64,000 nt of DNA from Bacterioplanoides pacificum (lineage in GTDB: Bacteria; Pseudomonadota; Gammaproteobacteria; Pseudomonadales; Oceanobacteraceae), in contig NZ_JBHRYB010000007.1 of the NCBI RefSeq assembly GCF_042648445.1, positions 1-64,000 on the forward strand, read 5' to 3'. Position numbers and translations under genes: made by a program. The notes beneath the pieces are model-generated. The model saw nothing but the letters and a program-made list of their open reading frames with translations. It was not told the DNA's origin and made no database searches. This document shows positions 8,772-16,805 of this stretch, in pieces. Position 1 is the stretch's first letter, and every line of letters begins with the position of its first letter.

Positions 8772-9075
8772 TCGCTGGCGCAGTTCTTCCTTCGATGCTC
8801 AGGATGATGAGCCACTCGGTCCGTTAGCCAATCTGGTGGATATTATGCTGGTGTTTGCCTGTGGCTTAATTGCCGCACTGGTCGCGGTCAGCCCGGAATT
8901 ACGCCAGCATTTTCAGTTGCAGGATACTATTCAGCTGCAGCACAGTCGTGAATTAACCGATATGCCGGAATCATTACGCCAGCAACTGGAAAATGGTAAA
9001 ACCCAGGGTTACCAGTCGATGGGCCAGGTTTACCGCGATCCGGAAAGTGGCAAATTAATTTTAATTGGCCAATAA
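8764..9075 (+). CDS. DUF2149-like, ExbD-like small membrane protein
   Basis: The gene encodes 103 residues starting MTDRWRSSSFDAQDDEP. One N-terminal membrane helix follows (about residues 21-42, ANLVDIMLVFACGLIAALVAV) carrying an aspartate (LVDIML), reminiscent of the essential membrane aspartate of ExbD/TolR/MotB partners. The short periplasmic domain ends GQVYRDPESGKLILIGQ. Length and sequence match what I recall as DUF2149. It overlaps the proton channel gene by 8 bases and presumably forms a stator complex with it. Both genes sit next to a CobN-like gene, an association I recall from other genomes. The ExbD analogy is inference from topology. Confidence 0.75.
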   Translation: MTDRWRSSSFDAQDDEPLGPLANLVDIMLVFACGLIAALVAVSPELRQHFQLQDTIQLQHSRELTDMPESLRQQLENGKTQGYQSMGQVYRDPESGKLILIGQ

Positions 9076-9169
9076 AAGAATGTATTGCTGGGTTATTGCC
9101 CGTCTGCCTGAAGCACCTTATTTTCTCCTTCCTTTTTTTGCTTCAGCTTTCATGGAGTGATGTGTTTTA

Positions 9170-9190
9170 TGGCCGCTGAAAAAGCGGCCA
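9170..9190. terminator. Hairpin in 9076-9360 intergenic region
   Basis: TGGCCGCT GAAAA AGCGGCCA forms an 8-bp stem about 95 bases after the DUF2149-like gene. U-tracts on both sides are poor. The remaining gap up to the phosphatase gene is AT-rich; a CTGTCAT at 9252-9258 resembles half a Pho box, but the second half is not convincing. Confidence 0.4.
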
Positions 9191-9360
9191 GAAGTATCTT
9201 TTCAGGATAAAAATATCACTGATTGAGTATTCAATCTGGTTTGCAATATTACTGTCATCTTGTGCTTTTACGATCCGGCACCACTTTGCTTCGGGGCAGG
9301 AAGCCACCCGGCAATCCCGATTAATAATGAACAAAAATAAGGTGTCATGAAGGTATGAAA

Positions 9361-11100
9361 ATGTTAACCAAGCTGTCGGCTGCTGTTCTGACGGCATCCA
9401 TGCTGACTGCCTGTGGCAGTGACTCAGATTCCGATAATAAGTCCGAACCCGCGGGTTCTCAGGGACAGGTTAAAAACCTGATTCTGATGATTGGTGATGG
9501 TATGGGCGCACAGCAGGTTGGTATTCTGGAAGAATATGCCCGTCGTTCACCGGCCAATGCCGCACATATTGATCGTGTCACCGGTCTGCAGAAGCTGGCA
9601 GAAAATGGTTCGCTGGGTTTATCAATGACCGCACCGATGGGTACTAATGCCGGACTGGTGGTGGATTCCGCCTGTTCTGCCACTCAGCTGGCGACCGGGC
9701 AGGGCTCGATTTCTGAGGCGGTTGGCCTGGATGATAACGGTAATAAAGTCGAAACCATTCTGGAAAAAGCCCGCAAAATGGGTAAAGCCACCGGCCTGAT
9801 TACCGATACCCGTTTAACTCACGCCACGCCGGCGGGTTTTGCTGCACACCGTCCTCACCGCAGCCTGGAAAATGACATTGCGGAAGATTTATTAGCCGCT
9901 CAGGTTGATGTGTTACTGGGTGGTGGCTCACGTCACTGGGTTCACGATCCATTGGCGGGTGTTGATTTAACCGGCATGGATGACGATCAGAAGAAAGCGC
10001 TGCGGAAAGAGAAGTTTGCTGAACTGGCGACTGAGTTAAATGCACCGTCGCACGTGATTAAAAAAACCAAGCGTAGTCTGGATGATGATCGCCGTTTATT
10101 AACGGAAGCAAAAAATGCCGGTTACGCTCTGGCCTTTGACCGCACTCAGATGAACGCGGTATCCGGCGGTAAATTATTGGGTCTGTTTGATGATTCAGCG
10201 ATGAACGATGGTATTGAATATACCCACTGCAAAAATGCAGCAACGGTTGAGCCGGGCAATAAGTGTGCTGATGAGCCATCGTTAAAAGAAATGACCAAAA
10301 AAGCGCTGGATATTTTGTCTCAGGACCCGGATGGTTTCTTCCTGATGGTCGAAGGTGGTCAGATTGACTGGGCAGGTCATATTAACGATGCCGGCTGGTT
10401 ACTGCACGAAATGCTGAAGTTCGACGAAGCGGTTCAGGCGGTGTACGAATGGGTTGCAGAGCGTGACGATACGCTGGTGGTTGTCACCGCCGACCACGAA
10501 ACTGGTGGTTTTGGTGTGGCTTACCACAAGCATGATATTCCGCAGGCTAAAACCCTGGCGGGTGACGGGATGGTCAACAGTGACGGCAGTGCGCGTGATT
10601 ACAAACCGAATTACAACTTTGGTTCGCTGGCCACACTGGACAAAATTTATGCACAGAAACGTTCGTTCTACGACATTCTCGATTCAGTGAATGGTGACTG
10701 GGATTTCTCAAACAGCAGCGCAGCGGCCTGGGTTGAAGAAGTGAATGCCAGTGTGCATGAAGACTTCCGCATCGATAACGAATCCGGAGAACGTATTGCC
10801 GCCCGTTATGACGTGCCTGTGGAAGAACAACATCCGGATCACGGTTACCTGAAGGCCACGAACATTCCCTTGTTCAACGACTTTTCAGACTTCTATGTTT
10901 ACGCTGACGAAGATACCGGTGCCCTGATTGGCCGCGAGCTGGCGGCTAAACAAAGCGTTACCTGGGGCAATGGTACTCACACCGCAGCACCGGTTCCTGT
11001 GTATGCCTTTGGTCCTGAAGCCATCACTAAGCAGTTCTCGACACTGCAACATCATACTGACATCGGTCAGAAGATGATGGCGGCTCTGATCGCTGAATAA
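9361..11100 (+). CDS. PhoA-family alkaline phosphatase, lipoprotein
   Basis: From the ATG at 9361 (GAAGG 7 bases upstream) the protein has 579 residues; an in-frame ATG at 9355 is too close to that site. The lipobox LTAC places the lipidated cysteine at residue 18, followed by an Asp/Ser linker. The alkaline phosphatase superfamily metal site is seen as MIGDGMG (Asp about 46), the catalytic serine in VDSACSATQ (Ser about 103), and the later metal ligands in EGGQIDWAGHIND and VTADHETGG. The enzyme should hydrolyse phosphomonoesters in the periplasm or at the cell surface using zinc and magnesium. A region with a CysLys pattern (HCKNAATVEPGNKCADEP) is an insertion relative to the two other PhoA-like proteins at 59-62 kb. 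It is a single gene ended by a strong terminator. Confidence 0.9.
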   Translation: MLTKLSAAVLTASMLTACGSDSDSDNKSEPAGSQGQVKNLILMIGDGMGAQQVGILEEYARRSPANAAHIDRVTGLQKLAENGSLGLSMTAPMGTNAGLVVDSACSATQLATGQGSISEAVGLDDNGNKVETILEKARKMGKATGLITDTRLTHATPAGFAAHRPHRSLENDIAEDLLAAQVDVLLGGGSRHWVHDPLAGVDLTGMDDDQKKALRKEKFAELATELNAPSHVIKKTKRSLDDDRRLLTEAKNAGYALAFDRTQMNAVSGGKLLGLFDDSAMNDGIEYTHCKNAATVEPGNKCADEPSLKEMTKKALDILSQDPDGFFLMVEGGQIDWAGHINDAGWLLHEMLKFDEAVQAVYEWVAERDDTLVVVTADHETGGFGVAYHKHDIPQAKTLAGDGMVNSDGSARDYKPNYNFGSLATLDKIYAQKRSFYDILDSVNGDWDFSNSSAAAWVEEVNASVHEDFRIDNESGERIAARYDVPVEEQHPDHGYLKATNIPLFNDFSDFYVYADEDTGALIGRELAAKQSVTWGNGTHTAAPVPVYAFGPEAITKQFSTLQHHTDIGQKMMAALIAE

Positions 11101-11142
11101 GGTCAGTAACCTGCGATTGGGCTGATCGCAGGTGGTACTGAG

Positions 11143-11168
11143 CACCCCGGCTTGCCGGGGTGTTTTTG
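11143..11168 (+). terminator. Rho-independent terminator after the phosphatase gene
   Basis: CACCCCGG CTTG CCGGGGTG, an 8-bp perfect stem followed by TTTTTG, about 43 bases past the stop. A second palindrome (CCTGCGAT...ATCGCAGG) lies between. Confidence 0.92.
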
Positions 11169-11199
11169 TATGGGCCCCGGGCAGCGGATTGATTAATTC

Positions 11200-11222
11200 A
11201 AATGAGAATCTTAATGAGAATG
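11200..11222 (+). promoter_or_regulatory. Fur-box-like sequence upstream of TonB receptor
   Basis: AATGAGAATCTTAATGAGAA contains two overlapping GAGAAT-type half sites with the spacing of a Fur box. It lies about 75 bases upstream of the receptor start. This would make the receptor iron-repressed. A second, weaker match (AATGGTAATTGCTCTCATT) overlaps the leader at 11261-11279. Confidence 0.65.
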
Positions 11223-11292
11223 TATTGCAAATATGATCTTTGTCGATATAGTTCGCAGCAAATGGTAATTGCTCTCATTAAGGAACCGGATT

Positions 11293-13611
11293 ATGACAAT
11301 ACTTACCAAAACCCCGCTGGCCGTGGCTGTTCTGCTGGCAAGCGTGGCTCATGCCGCTGACGATCAGGTTACCCTGAGCAGCGTTGTGGTCACCGGCCAA
11401 AAAACAGAACGCAGCCTGCAGGATACCGTCGATAGTGTAAAAATTATCGATGCTGAGCAGATTGCTGATGAACGCCTGACGGATATCTACGATACCTTTG
11501 ATCGCACTCCCAATGTGACGCCGGTTACCGGCACAGGTAACAGTTTTACGATTCGCGGCATTGATGCTTTAGGGGTGTCGGGTGGCGGTAATAGCTACCT
11601 GGCCAGTATGTATCTGGATGGTGCGCCGTTATCCTACCGCGCCCTGAAACAAGGGACTTCTGTCTGGGATGTGGCCCAGGTTGAGGTATTGCGCGGACCG
11701 CAGTCGACCCTGCAGGGACGTAACGCGCTGGCGGGTGCGGTGATTATCCGTACCGAAGATCCGACCTATGACTGGGATGCCAAAGCGCGGCTGATTGCCG
11801 GCAGCCATGGGCGTAAAGAATTAGCGGCTGCGGCGGGTGGTGCTCTGATCGAAGATCAGCTGGCATTTCGTATTGCCGCGGAGGAACGTCGTTACGATGG
11901 CTATATCGATAACCCTAACCGCAGTGAGAATGCTGATTATCGGGAAAGCGCCGATGTTCGCGCCAAGGTTTTATTTGAACCGCGTGCCGTCAGCGGCCTG
12001 AAGATTTTATATACCCATTCTCAGAACAATAATGAGGTTGGCGTTCCCTGGCAGTCTTTGCAGTCGAAAGACCGTTATGATGATCCTCAGGTCTTCTTTA
12101 ACGACCGCACCCGTGAAACCCTCGATGGCCGTTACAATATTCTCGATATTTCCTATCAGCTGAGCCCCAACCTGGTGCTTAATGCCATCACGTCACACAG
12201 CGATATCGATTACCACTATGACTGGGATGGGGATGCCGGGGCAGATCAGAATCTGAAACTGATCGATGACCGTGATGAACAGACGCTGACCCAGGAAGTG
12301 CGGCTGAATTTTGAGTTTGAGCGGGTATCCGGTGTATTCGGCGCTTATTACTCCGATCAGAGTGTTAAAGATGTCTCTTCCGGTGATCGTCTGATCCAGC
12401 TGTCACAATACGGTATTTCCGGCCCGGGGCTGGTGGCGCTGGGTGCGTCACAAGGCATCACGCTCGATCTGCCAACCGCCACACTGCTGGCGAATCAGTA
12501 TCCTGAATACGCCGGGCTGGACTACGGCAGCCAGTTCGAAGTGGATGTTGCCACTCAGGCATTGTTTTCTGACCTGACGTTTGCGCTGAATGATCGTATC
12601 GATCTGCTTGCCGGCATCCGTTACGACCGGGAAAAGCAGGAAAATGAAAGCGAAGATGTGGTTGCGATTGCCAGCCAGTTACCGGACCCGGCGGCGGTGG
12701 GTGCTGCGGTGGCACAACAAACCGATGCGCAGACCGGTCAGTTAGCGGCGGGTGCCATCAGCCTGATTAACGGCCGTCTGTTACAAACCGCCACCGATGC
12801 CTCGGTGGTGAAGCCACGGGTTGATAAAACGTTTTCTGCCTGGTTGCCAAAAATCGGCGCTACTTACCATTTCAGTGATGCGGTTTCTTCCAGCCTGGTG
12901 GTACAGAAAGCCTATCGTTCCGGAGGGGTGGGGCAGAACCTGGCTCAGGGTAAGGTATACAGCTATGACCCTGAGTACGTCACCAATTATGAATGGGCTG
13001 TACGCAGTCTGTGGCTGGATGGCCGTTTAGCCGCCAACACCAATGTGTTTTATCTCGACTGGCAGGATCAGCAGGTCAGTATTCAGGGCGATGCCGGCCA
13101 GTTTGATACCGAAACCGTGAATGCCGGTGAGTCGACCGTGAAGGGCGCAGAACTGGAGTTATTGTACTTTGACGCCAACTTTAACGGTTACTTTGGCCTT
13201 GGTCATAGTCAGACTGAATTTACCCGCTTTACCGAAGGGGATGATGATCTGAAAGGCCGTGCCTTTGCTAACGCCCCGGAATGGACGGCAAACCTGGGTG
13301 GTAGTTACCGCATGGATAATGGTTTTGTTGTTAATGCCAATGCCAATTATCAGGACACTTCCTATGTGCGGGTGAATCCAAATCTGCAGGATGGCAGCCG
13401 TTATGATCCACGCAACGATGCACGTACTGTGGTTAACGCGTCGGTCGGCTACGAATGGGATCATGTGACGCTGACGTTCGCGGTTGATAACCTCTTTGAT
13501 CGTGAATATGTACAGGCCGCCAGTAAACAGCCGCAGGGCTCGCGTAATGCATCCGAAGTGATCGGCCTGCCGCGGAGCTACTCGCTGAGTCTGCAAGCCA
13601 GCATGTGGTGA
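11293..13611 (+). CDS. TonB-dependent outer-membrane receptor
   Basis: From the ATG at 11293 (AAGGA site, 9-base spacing) the protein has 772 residues. A signal peptide ends near VAHAADD. A TonB-box-like segment (LSSVVVTGQK) is followed by the plug domain (about residues 40-160: DSVKIIDAEQI, FTIRGID, VAQVEVLRGPQSTLQGRNALAGAVIIRTEDP). The beta-barrel ends with a typical terminal strand (SYSLSLQASMW, aromatic last residue). Substrate is not evident; the Fur-like box and lack of a B12-specific context favour a ferric siderophore or other iron chelate over cobalamin, although the riboswitch locus lies only 3 kb away. It stands alone with its own terminator. Confidence 0.92.
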   Translation: MTILTKTPLAVAVLLASVAHAADDQVTLSSVVVTGQKTERSLQDTVDSVKIIDAEQIADERLTDIYDTFDRTPNVTPVTGTGNSFTIRGIDALGVSGGGNSYLASMYLDGAPLSYRALKQGTSVWDVAQVEVLRGPQSTLQGRNALAGAVIIRTEDPTYDWDAKARLIAGSHGRKELAAAAGGALIEDQLAFRIAAEERRYDGYIDNPNRSENADYRESADVRAKVLFEPRAVSGLKILYTHSQNNNEVGVPWQSLQSKDRYDDPQVFFNDRTRETLDGRYNILDISYQLSPNLVLNAITSHSDIDYHYDWDGDAGADQNLKLIDDRDEQTLTQEVRLNFEFERVSGVFGAYYSDQSVKDVSSGDRLIQLSQYGISGPGLVALGASQGITLDLPTATLLANQYPEYAGLDYGSQFEVDVATQALFSDLTFALNDRIDLLAGIRYDREKQENESEDVVAIASQLPDPAAVGAAVAQQTDAQTGQLAAGAISLINGRLLQTATDASVVKPRVDKTFSAWLPKIGATYHFSDAVSSSLVVQKAYRSGGVGQNLAQGKVYSYDPEYVTNYEWAVRSLWLDGRLAANTNVFYLDWQDQQVSIQGDAGQFDTETVNAGESTVKGAELELLYFDANFNGYFGLGHSQTEFTRFTEGDDDLKGRAFANAPEWTANLGGSYRMDNGFVVNANANYQDTSYVRVNPNLQDGSRYDPRNDARTVVNASVGYEWDHVTLTFAVDNLFDREYVQAASKQPQGSRNASEVIGLPRSYSLSLQASMW

Positions 13612-13640
13612 TGCTGCAGCACTGATTTCGCCTGTTGTTC

Positions 13641-13686
13641 AACCGCAGCCGGGCCTGTCGTTCAGGTTTGGTTGCGGTTTTTTATT
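13641..13686 (+). terminator. Terminator after TonB receptor
   Basis: AACCGCA ... TTGCGGTT stem with a long loop, followed by TTTTTTATTTT, 30 bases past the stop codon. Confidence 0.75.
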
Positions 13687-13758
13687 TTGACTGGTTAAAA
13701 AATGATCAATCTGTCGGAGAGCTAATGTAAAAGCCTGTTTGGCATCGTTATAAGCAAC

Positions 13759-14045
13759 TCATTCACAGAATTATCCACAGAAACTGTGGAAATCCATGAT
13801 TGATTTTCCCCAGGCAAATGTTCGTCCGAATGAATTTTTATCCGCTTTGCCCTTGACTTTGATCGCCTTATAAAAAATTGGCACTTTCGTATCAGATCGG
13901 GCTGGAGCCCTTGAAATATAAGGTTTTTTCGATTTTTTCTCAGCTGTGTAAAAAATAGACCAATTTGTGATAAGCCCGGTTTTACTGGCTTTGTGACAGT
14001 TTTAATCAGATTACTCACAAAGTTATTCACAGTTTCTGTGGGGAA
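13759..14045. other. Two clusters of DnaA-box-like sequences in a gene-free AT-rich stretch
   Basis: Cluster one holds TCATTCACA (13759-13767), the consensus TTATCCACA (13771-13779) and inverted TTTCCACAG (13784-13792). Cluster two holds TTACTCACA (14011-14019), TTATTCACA (14023-14031) and inverted TTCCCCACA (14037-14045). The same order and orientation of boxes is repeated about 250 bases apart around an AT-rich core with several T-runs. The 13687-14588 region holds no convincing gene: the open frames in it lack ribosome binding sites and family resemblance. Origin, DnaA-titration site or DnaA-regulated promoter are all possible. Confidence 0.5.
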
Positions 14046-14227
14046 CTTAACGCTTGACAGAGGTTTCTTATGCACAAGAGCGCGACGGTGGAAAAAGTTG
14101 CCATTTCAGTCGTTTCAGGGCTTGACTTGTGCACAAGTAAAACAGGTACAGCTGTTTTTACGGGTTTTTGTCAGCGCATACCTTGCCGGCTTTCACCCGC
14201 CAGCGTGCGAGCTCAGTTTAGTGGCAT

Positions 14228-14274
14228 AAAAAAACGCATTCAGGCCAGCACCCTCAGGCTGGTCTGAATGCGTT
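14228..14274 (-). terminator. Strong leftward terminator with no obvious gene
   Basis: AACGCATTCAGGCCAGC and GCTGGTCTGAATGCGTT pair over 17 bp with one G-U, with an 8-base loop. On the minus strand the stem is followed by a run of seven Ts. No leftward protein gene lies upstream of it before rpsF, so it may end a small RNA or insulate the region. Confidence 0.85.
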
Positions 14275-14542
14275 GTCTGCACTGAGCCGGGCGTTACCAC
14301 ACCACCCTCATAGTCTGATAAACGCCGGGATTTGTATAACTCGGTGGTAATAAATAGTAGCGCTTCGCCAGCCGGGCGTCGCTGTGGCGGGTTGTCGCAG
14401 CCGGCCACGCCGACTTGCGGCTAACTGTTTAACATTTGAACCGGGCGCCGCCCTCTGTTAACATCCGCGCTCCATTTTGTCCGTCAATTGCTCTACTGCA
14501 GAGTAATACACTGTTCCTGTTAACAGTGAGGGCAAACTCCTT

Positions 14543-14566
14543 GCCTTACCGGATGGGCCGGAAGGC
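14543..14566 (+). promoter_or_regulatory. Leader hairpin before rpsF, candidate S6:S18 autoregulatory site
   Basis: GCCTT-A-CCGG-ATGGG-CCGG-AAGGC folds into a bulged hairpin that ends 9 bases before the AGGGAG ribosome binding site of rpsF. Leaders of rpsF-rpsR operons in many bacteria bind the S6:S18 complex through a CCG-containing hairpin. Position and CCG content fit; detailed match was not checked. Confidence 0.45.
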
Positions 14567-14588
14567 TATAACCCATAGGGAGCTGACA

Positions 14589-15023
14589 ATGCGTCACTAT
14601 GAAATCGTTTTTCTGGTACACCCAGATCAAAGCGAACAAGTACCAGCTATGGTAGAGCGTTACACCAATACAATCGAAGCTGACGGTGGCCAGATTCACC
14701 GCTTCGAAGACTGGGGTCGTCGCCACCTGGCTTACCCAATCAACGACGTTCATAAAGCACACTACATTCTGATGAATGTTGAGTGTTCTCAGGACGCTCT
14801 GGACGAACTAACTACCAACTTCCGTTACAACGACGCTGTTCTGCGTAACCTGGTAATCCGTCGTGACGAAGCTGTTACTGATATGTCTCCGATCAAAGCT
14901 GCTGAAAGCCGTGAAGATCGTCGTCGCAGCGAATCTCGTCAGGAAAACTCTGAAGAGAAGAAAGAAGCACCAGTAGCTGAAGAAGCTGCTGAAGAGACCC
15001 AAGCTGAAGACAGCGCTGAGTAA
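14589..15023 (+). CDS. rpsF: 30S ribosomal protein S6
   Basis: The protein has 144 residues beginning MRHYEIVFLVHPDQSEQVP, the standard S6 start, with AGGGAG upstream; the longer open frame to 14436 has no support. The S6 core (residues 1-100) includes WGRRHLAYPIND and YILMNVE. The tail from about 105 on is acidic and low-complexity (EEKKEAPVAEEAAEET), a common S6 extension. S6 binds S18 and 16S rRNA in the platform of the small subunit. First gene of the rpsF-rpsR-DUF2232-rplI unit, 14 bases before rpsR. Confidence 0.98.
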   Translation: MRHYEIVFLVHPDQSEQVPAMVERYTNTIEADGGQIHRFEDWGRRHLAYPINDVHKAHYILMNVECSQDALDELTTNFRYNDAVLRNLVIRRDEAVTDMSPIKAAESREDRRRSESRQENSEEKKEAPVAEEAAEETQAEDSAE

Positions 15024-15037
15024 TAGGAGACTGAGTC

Positions 15038-15268
15038 ATGGCACGTTTTTTCCGTCGTCGTAAGTTCTGCCGTTTCACTGCCGAAGGCGTATCTGAGATC
15101 GATTACAAAGATCTGGATACTCTGAAAGGTTACATCACTGAAACCGGCAAAATCGTACCAAGCCGTATCACTGGTACCCGTGCAAAATATCAGCGTCAGT
15201 TATCCACTGCGATCAAGCGCGCTCGTTATATTGCCCTTCTTCCATACACTGATCAGCACGATAATTAA
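15038..15268 (+). CDS. rpsR: 30S ribosomal protein S18
   Basis: The protein has 76 residues, MARFFRRRKFCRFTAEG..., with the conserved IDYKDLDTLKGYITETGKIVPSRITGT core and the basic YQRQLSTAIKRARYIALLPY end typical of S18. It follows rpsF by 14 bases behind a TAGGAG site. S18 forms a heterodimer with S6 in the 30S platform. The cysteine at residue 11 belongs to the zinc-type variant region, although the other ligands of a full zinc site are not evident. Confidence 0.98.
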   Translation: MARFFRRRKFCRFTAEGVSEIDYKDLDTLKGYITETGKIVPSRITGTRAKYQRQLSTAIKRARYIALLPYTDQHDN

Positions 15269-15287
15269 TCGCTCTGGTTTTTAGCGT

Positions 15288-16145
15288 ATGAAGAAATTGG
15301 CTCAATGGGCCATGACCGGCCGCTGGCAGGCAACTGTCGCGGCCGGTGCTTGTCTGGCGATACCGCTGTTTTTCTGGCTTGGCGCTGCAATTTTAGCGCT
15401 GGTTATTTTGCGGTATGGCTGGCAACAGGCGGCTCAGGTTGTGTTATGGGCTTTATTGCCGGGAATTACCTGGCTGGCCATGGGCGACCCGACGCCGTTG
15501 TTAACTGCTTTGGGCACCAGCGCCCTGGCGGTGGTGCTGCGGGCAACCATTCGTCTCGATTGGACGGTGATGGTGTCAGCGGTATCAGGCATTGTGGTGT
15601 ATTTCCTGTTGCCGTTGCTGTTACCCGAGGTGTTACCTCAGGTAAAAGACAGCAGTGAGCAGCTGATTGCGGAAGCCTTAAAGGAGCAACCGGAGTTATT
15701 AACTCAGTTGCAGCCGTTAGTGGCACCCATGATCAGTGGAGTATTAGCCGCGTTGCATGCGCTGGTATTTATGTTGTGTCTGTTACTGGGACGCTATTGG
15801 CAAAGCACCTTTTATAACCCGGGCGGGTTTGGTGCCGAGTTCAAACAGCTCAGACTGCCACTGGCTTTTTCATTACCGGTCATGCTGGTGATGTTAACTG
15901 CTGGTCAGTTGGATCCGGAGCTGGCAGGTCTGATGCCGGTATTAACCATACCGCTGATGCTCGCCGGACTGGCTCTGTTCCATGGCCTGGTCTCTCAGAC
16001 CAAAGCCAGCCCGAACTGGATGATCGTTGTTTACATCGGTTTATTCGTGTTAGGGCAATACATGTACACATTACTAATTTTCGTAGCGTGTCTGGACAGT
16101 GCATGGAACTTCCGCGCGCGACTACCAAAAGACACGGCAGACTGA
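15288..16145 (+). CDS. DUF2232-like multi-pass membrane protein
   Basis: The protein has 285 residues and is very hydrophobic, with about eight predicted membrane helices (for example 18-42, 47-62, 68-85, 92-115, 144-170, 185-205, 212-235, 245-270). It sits between rpsR and rplI, a position in which DUF2232 membrane proteins are found in many Pseudomonas-like gammaproteobacteria; I assign it on that context plus topology. No function is established that I know of. It is presumably co-transcribed with the ribosomal genes (19 bases after rpsR, 38 bases before rplI). Confidence 0.8.
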   Translation: MKKLAQWAMTGRWQATVAAGACLAIPLFFWLGAAILALVILRYGWQQAAQVVLWALLPGITWLAMGDPTPLLTALGTSALAVVLRATIRLDWTVMVSAVSGIVVYFLLPLLLPEVLPQVKDSSEQLIAEALKEQPELLTQLQPLVAPMISGVLAALHALVFMLCLLLGRYWQSTFYNPGGFGAEFKQLRLPLAFSLPVMLVMLTAGQLDPELAGLMPVLTIPLMLAGLALFHGLVSQTKASPNWMIVVYIGLFVLGQYMYTLLIFVACLDSAWNFRARLPKDTAD

Positions 16146-16183
16146 ACCTTTTAACGGTCTGGCCCTGTAATGAGGAATTGATT

Positions 16184-16630
16184 ATGCAAATTATTCTGTT
16201 AGAAAAAGTAGCAAACCTGGGTGAACTGGGTGAACAGGTAACGGTTAAGCCAGGTTACGCACGTAACTTCCTGTTCCCGCAAAACAAAGCGGTTCCTGCA
16301 ACTAAAGTTAACGTTGAGCAGTTCGAAGCTCGTCGTGCTGAGCTGGAAAAAGCAGCAGCTGAAAAACTGGCTGAAGCAAACAGCCGTAAAGAGAAAATCG
16401 AAGGCATCGAGCTGTCTGTTGCAGTACGCGCAGGCGACGAAGGTAAGCTGTTCGGTTCTCTGGGTAACCGTGACATCGCTGAGCTGGCTACCGAAGCCGG
16501 TGTTGAGCTGAGCAAGTCTGAAGTTCGTCTGCCTACCGGTCCTATCCGTTCTGTTGGCGAGTTCGACGTTGCGATCCACCTGCACGCTGAAGTGAACGCG
16601 GTACTGAAACTGCACGTTGTTGCTGAGTAA
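16184..16630 (+). CDS. rplI: 50S ribosomal protein L9
   Basis: The protein has 148 residues beginning MQIILLEKVANLGELGEQVTV, the typical L9 start, with a GAGGAA site 7 bases before the ATG. The N-terminal rRNA-binding domain (KPGYARNFLFPQNKAVPAT) is joined by a long helix (residues about 45-75, Ala/Glu/Lys rich) to the C-terminal domain (GKLFGSLGNRDIAE, LPTGPIRSVGEFDVAIHLH). L9 binds 23S rRNA near the L1 stalk. A terminator follows, so dnaB is probably transcribed separately. Confidence 0.98.
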   Translation: MQIILLEKVANLGELGEQVTVKPGYARNFLFPQNKAVPATKVNVEQFEARRAELEKAAAEKLAEANSRKEKIEGIELSVAVRAGDEGKLFGSLGNRDIAELATEAGVELSKSEVRLPTGPIRSVGEFDVAIHLHAEVNAVLKLHVVAE

Positions 16631-16680
16631 GTATTGTTAGCAACTCATCCGCCTTTGGCCGGATGACAGTTGCAACAGAA

Positions 16681-16737
16681 AAAGGCACTATTAGGCTCTT
16701 TTCCTTATCGGGGATTGTGCAGATAGTGCCTTTTTTG
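16681..16737 (+). terminator. Terminator after rplI
   Basis: AAAGGCACTAT and ATAGTGCCTTT form an 11-bp stem with a large loop of about 31 bases, followed by a run of Ts. Confidence 0.75.
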
Positions 16738-16775
16738 TATCTGACGATTCCTGCGGTGTTACAGACGACTCTGGT

Positions 16776-16805
16776 CTGATAAACAACGGGCTGATAAACA
16801 ACGGG
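16776..16805. repeat. Tandem 15-bp repeat abutting the dnaB start
   Basis: CTGATAAACAACGGG occurs twice in perfect tandem and ends 3 bases before the dnaB ATG. The second copy supplies the only ribosome-binding-like sequence (ACGGG). It shares the GATAAACA core with the repeats near the transposase. Confidence 0.85.

Noticed and set aside
9252..9275. Possible Pho box upstream of the first alkaline phosphatase
   Set aside because: Only one CTGTCAT half site is present; the expected second half 11 bases on is absent.
13722..14075. 117-codon minus-strand frame in the DnaA-box region
   Set aside because: No ribosome binding site, low-complexity AT-driven composition and no family match; more likely noncoding.
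14193..14408. 71-codon minus-strand frame that includes the strong leftward terminator
   Set aside because: The frame runs through the terminator hairpin, so a transcript would end inside it.
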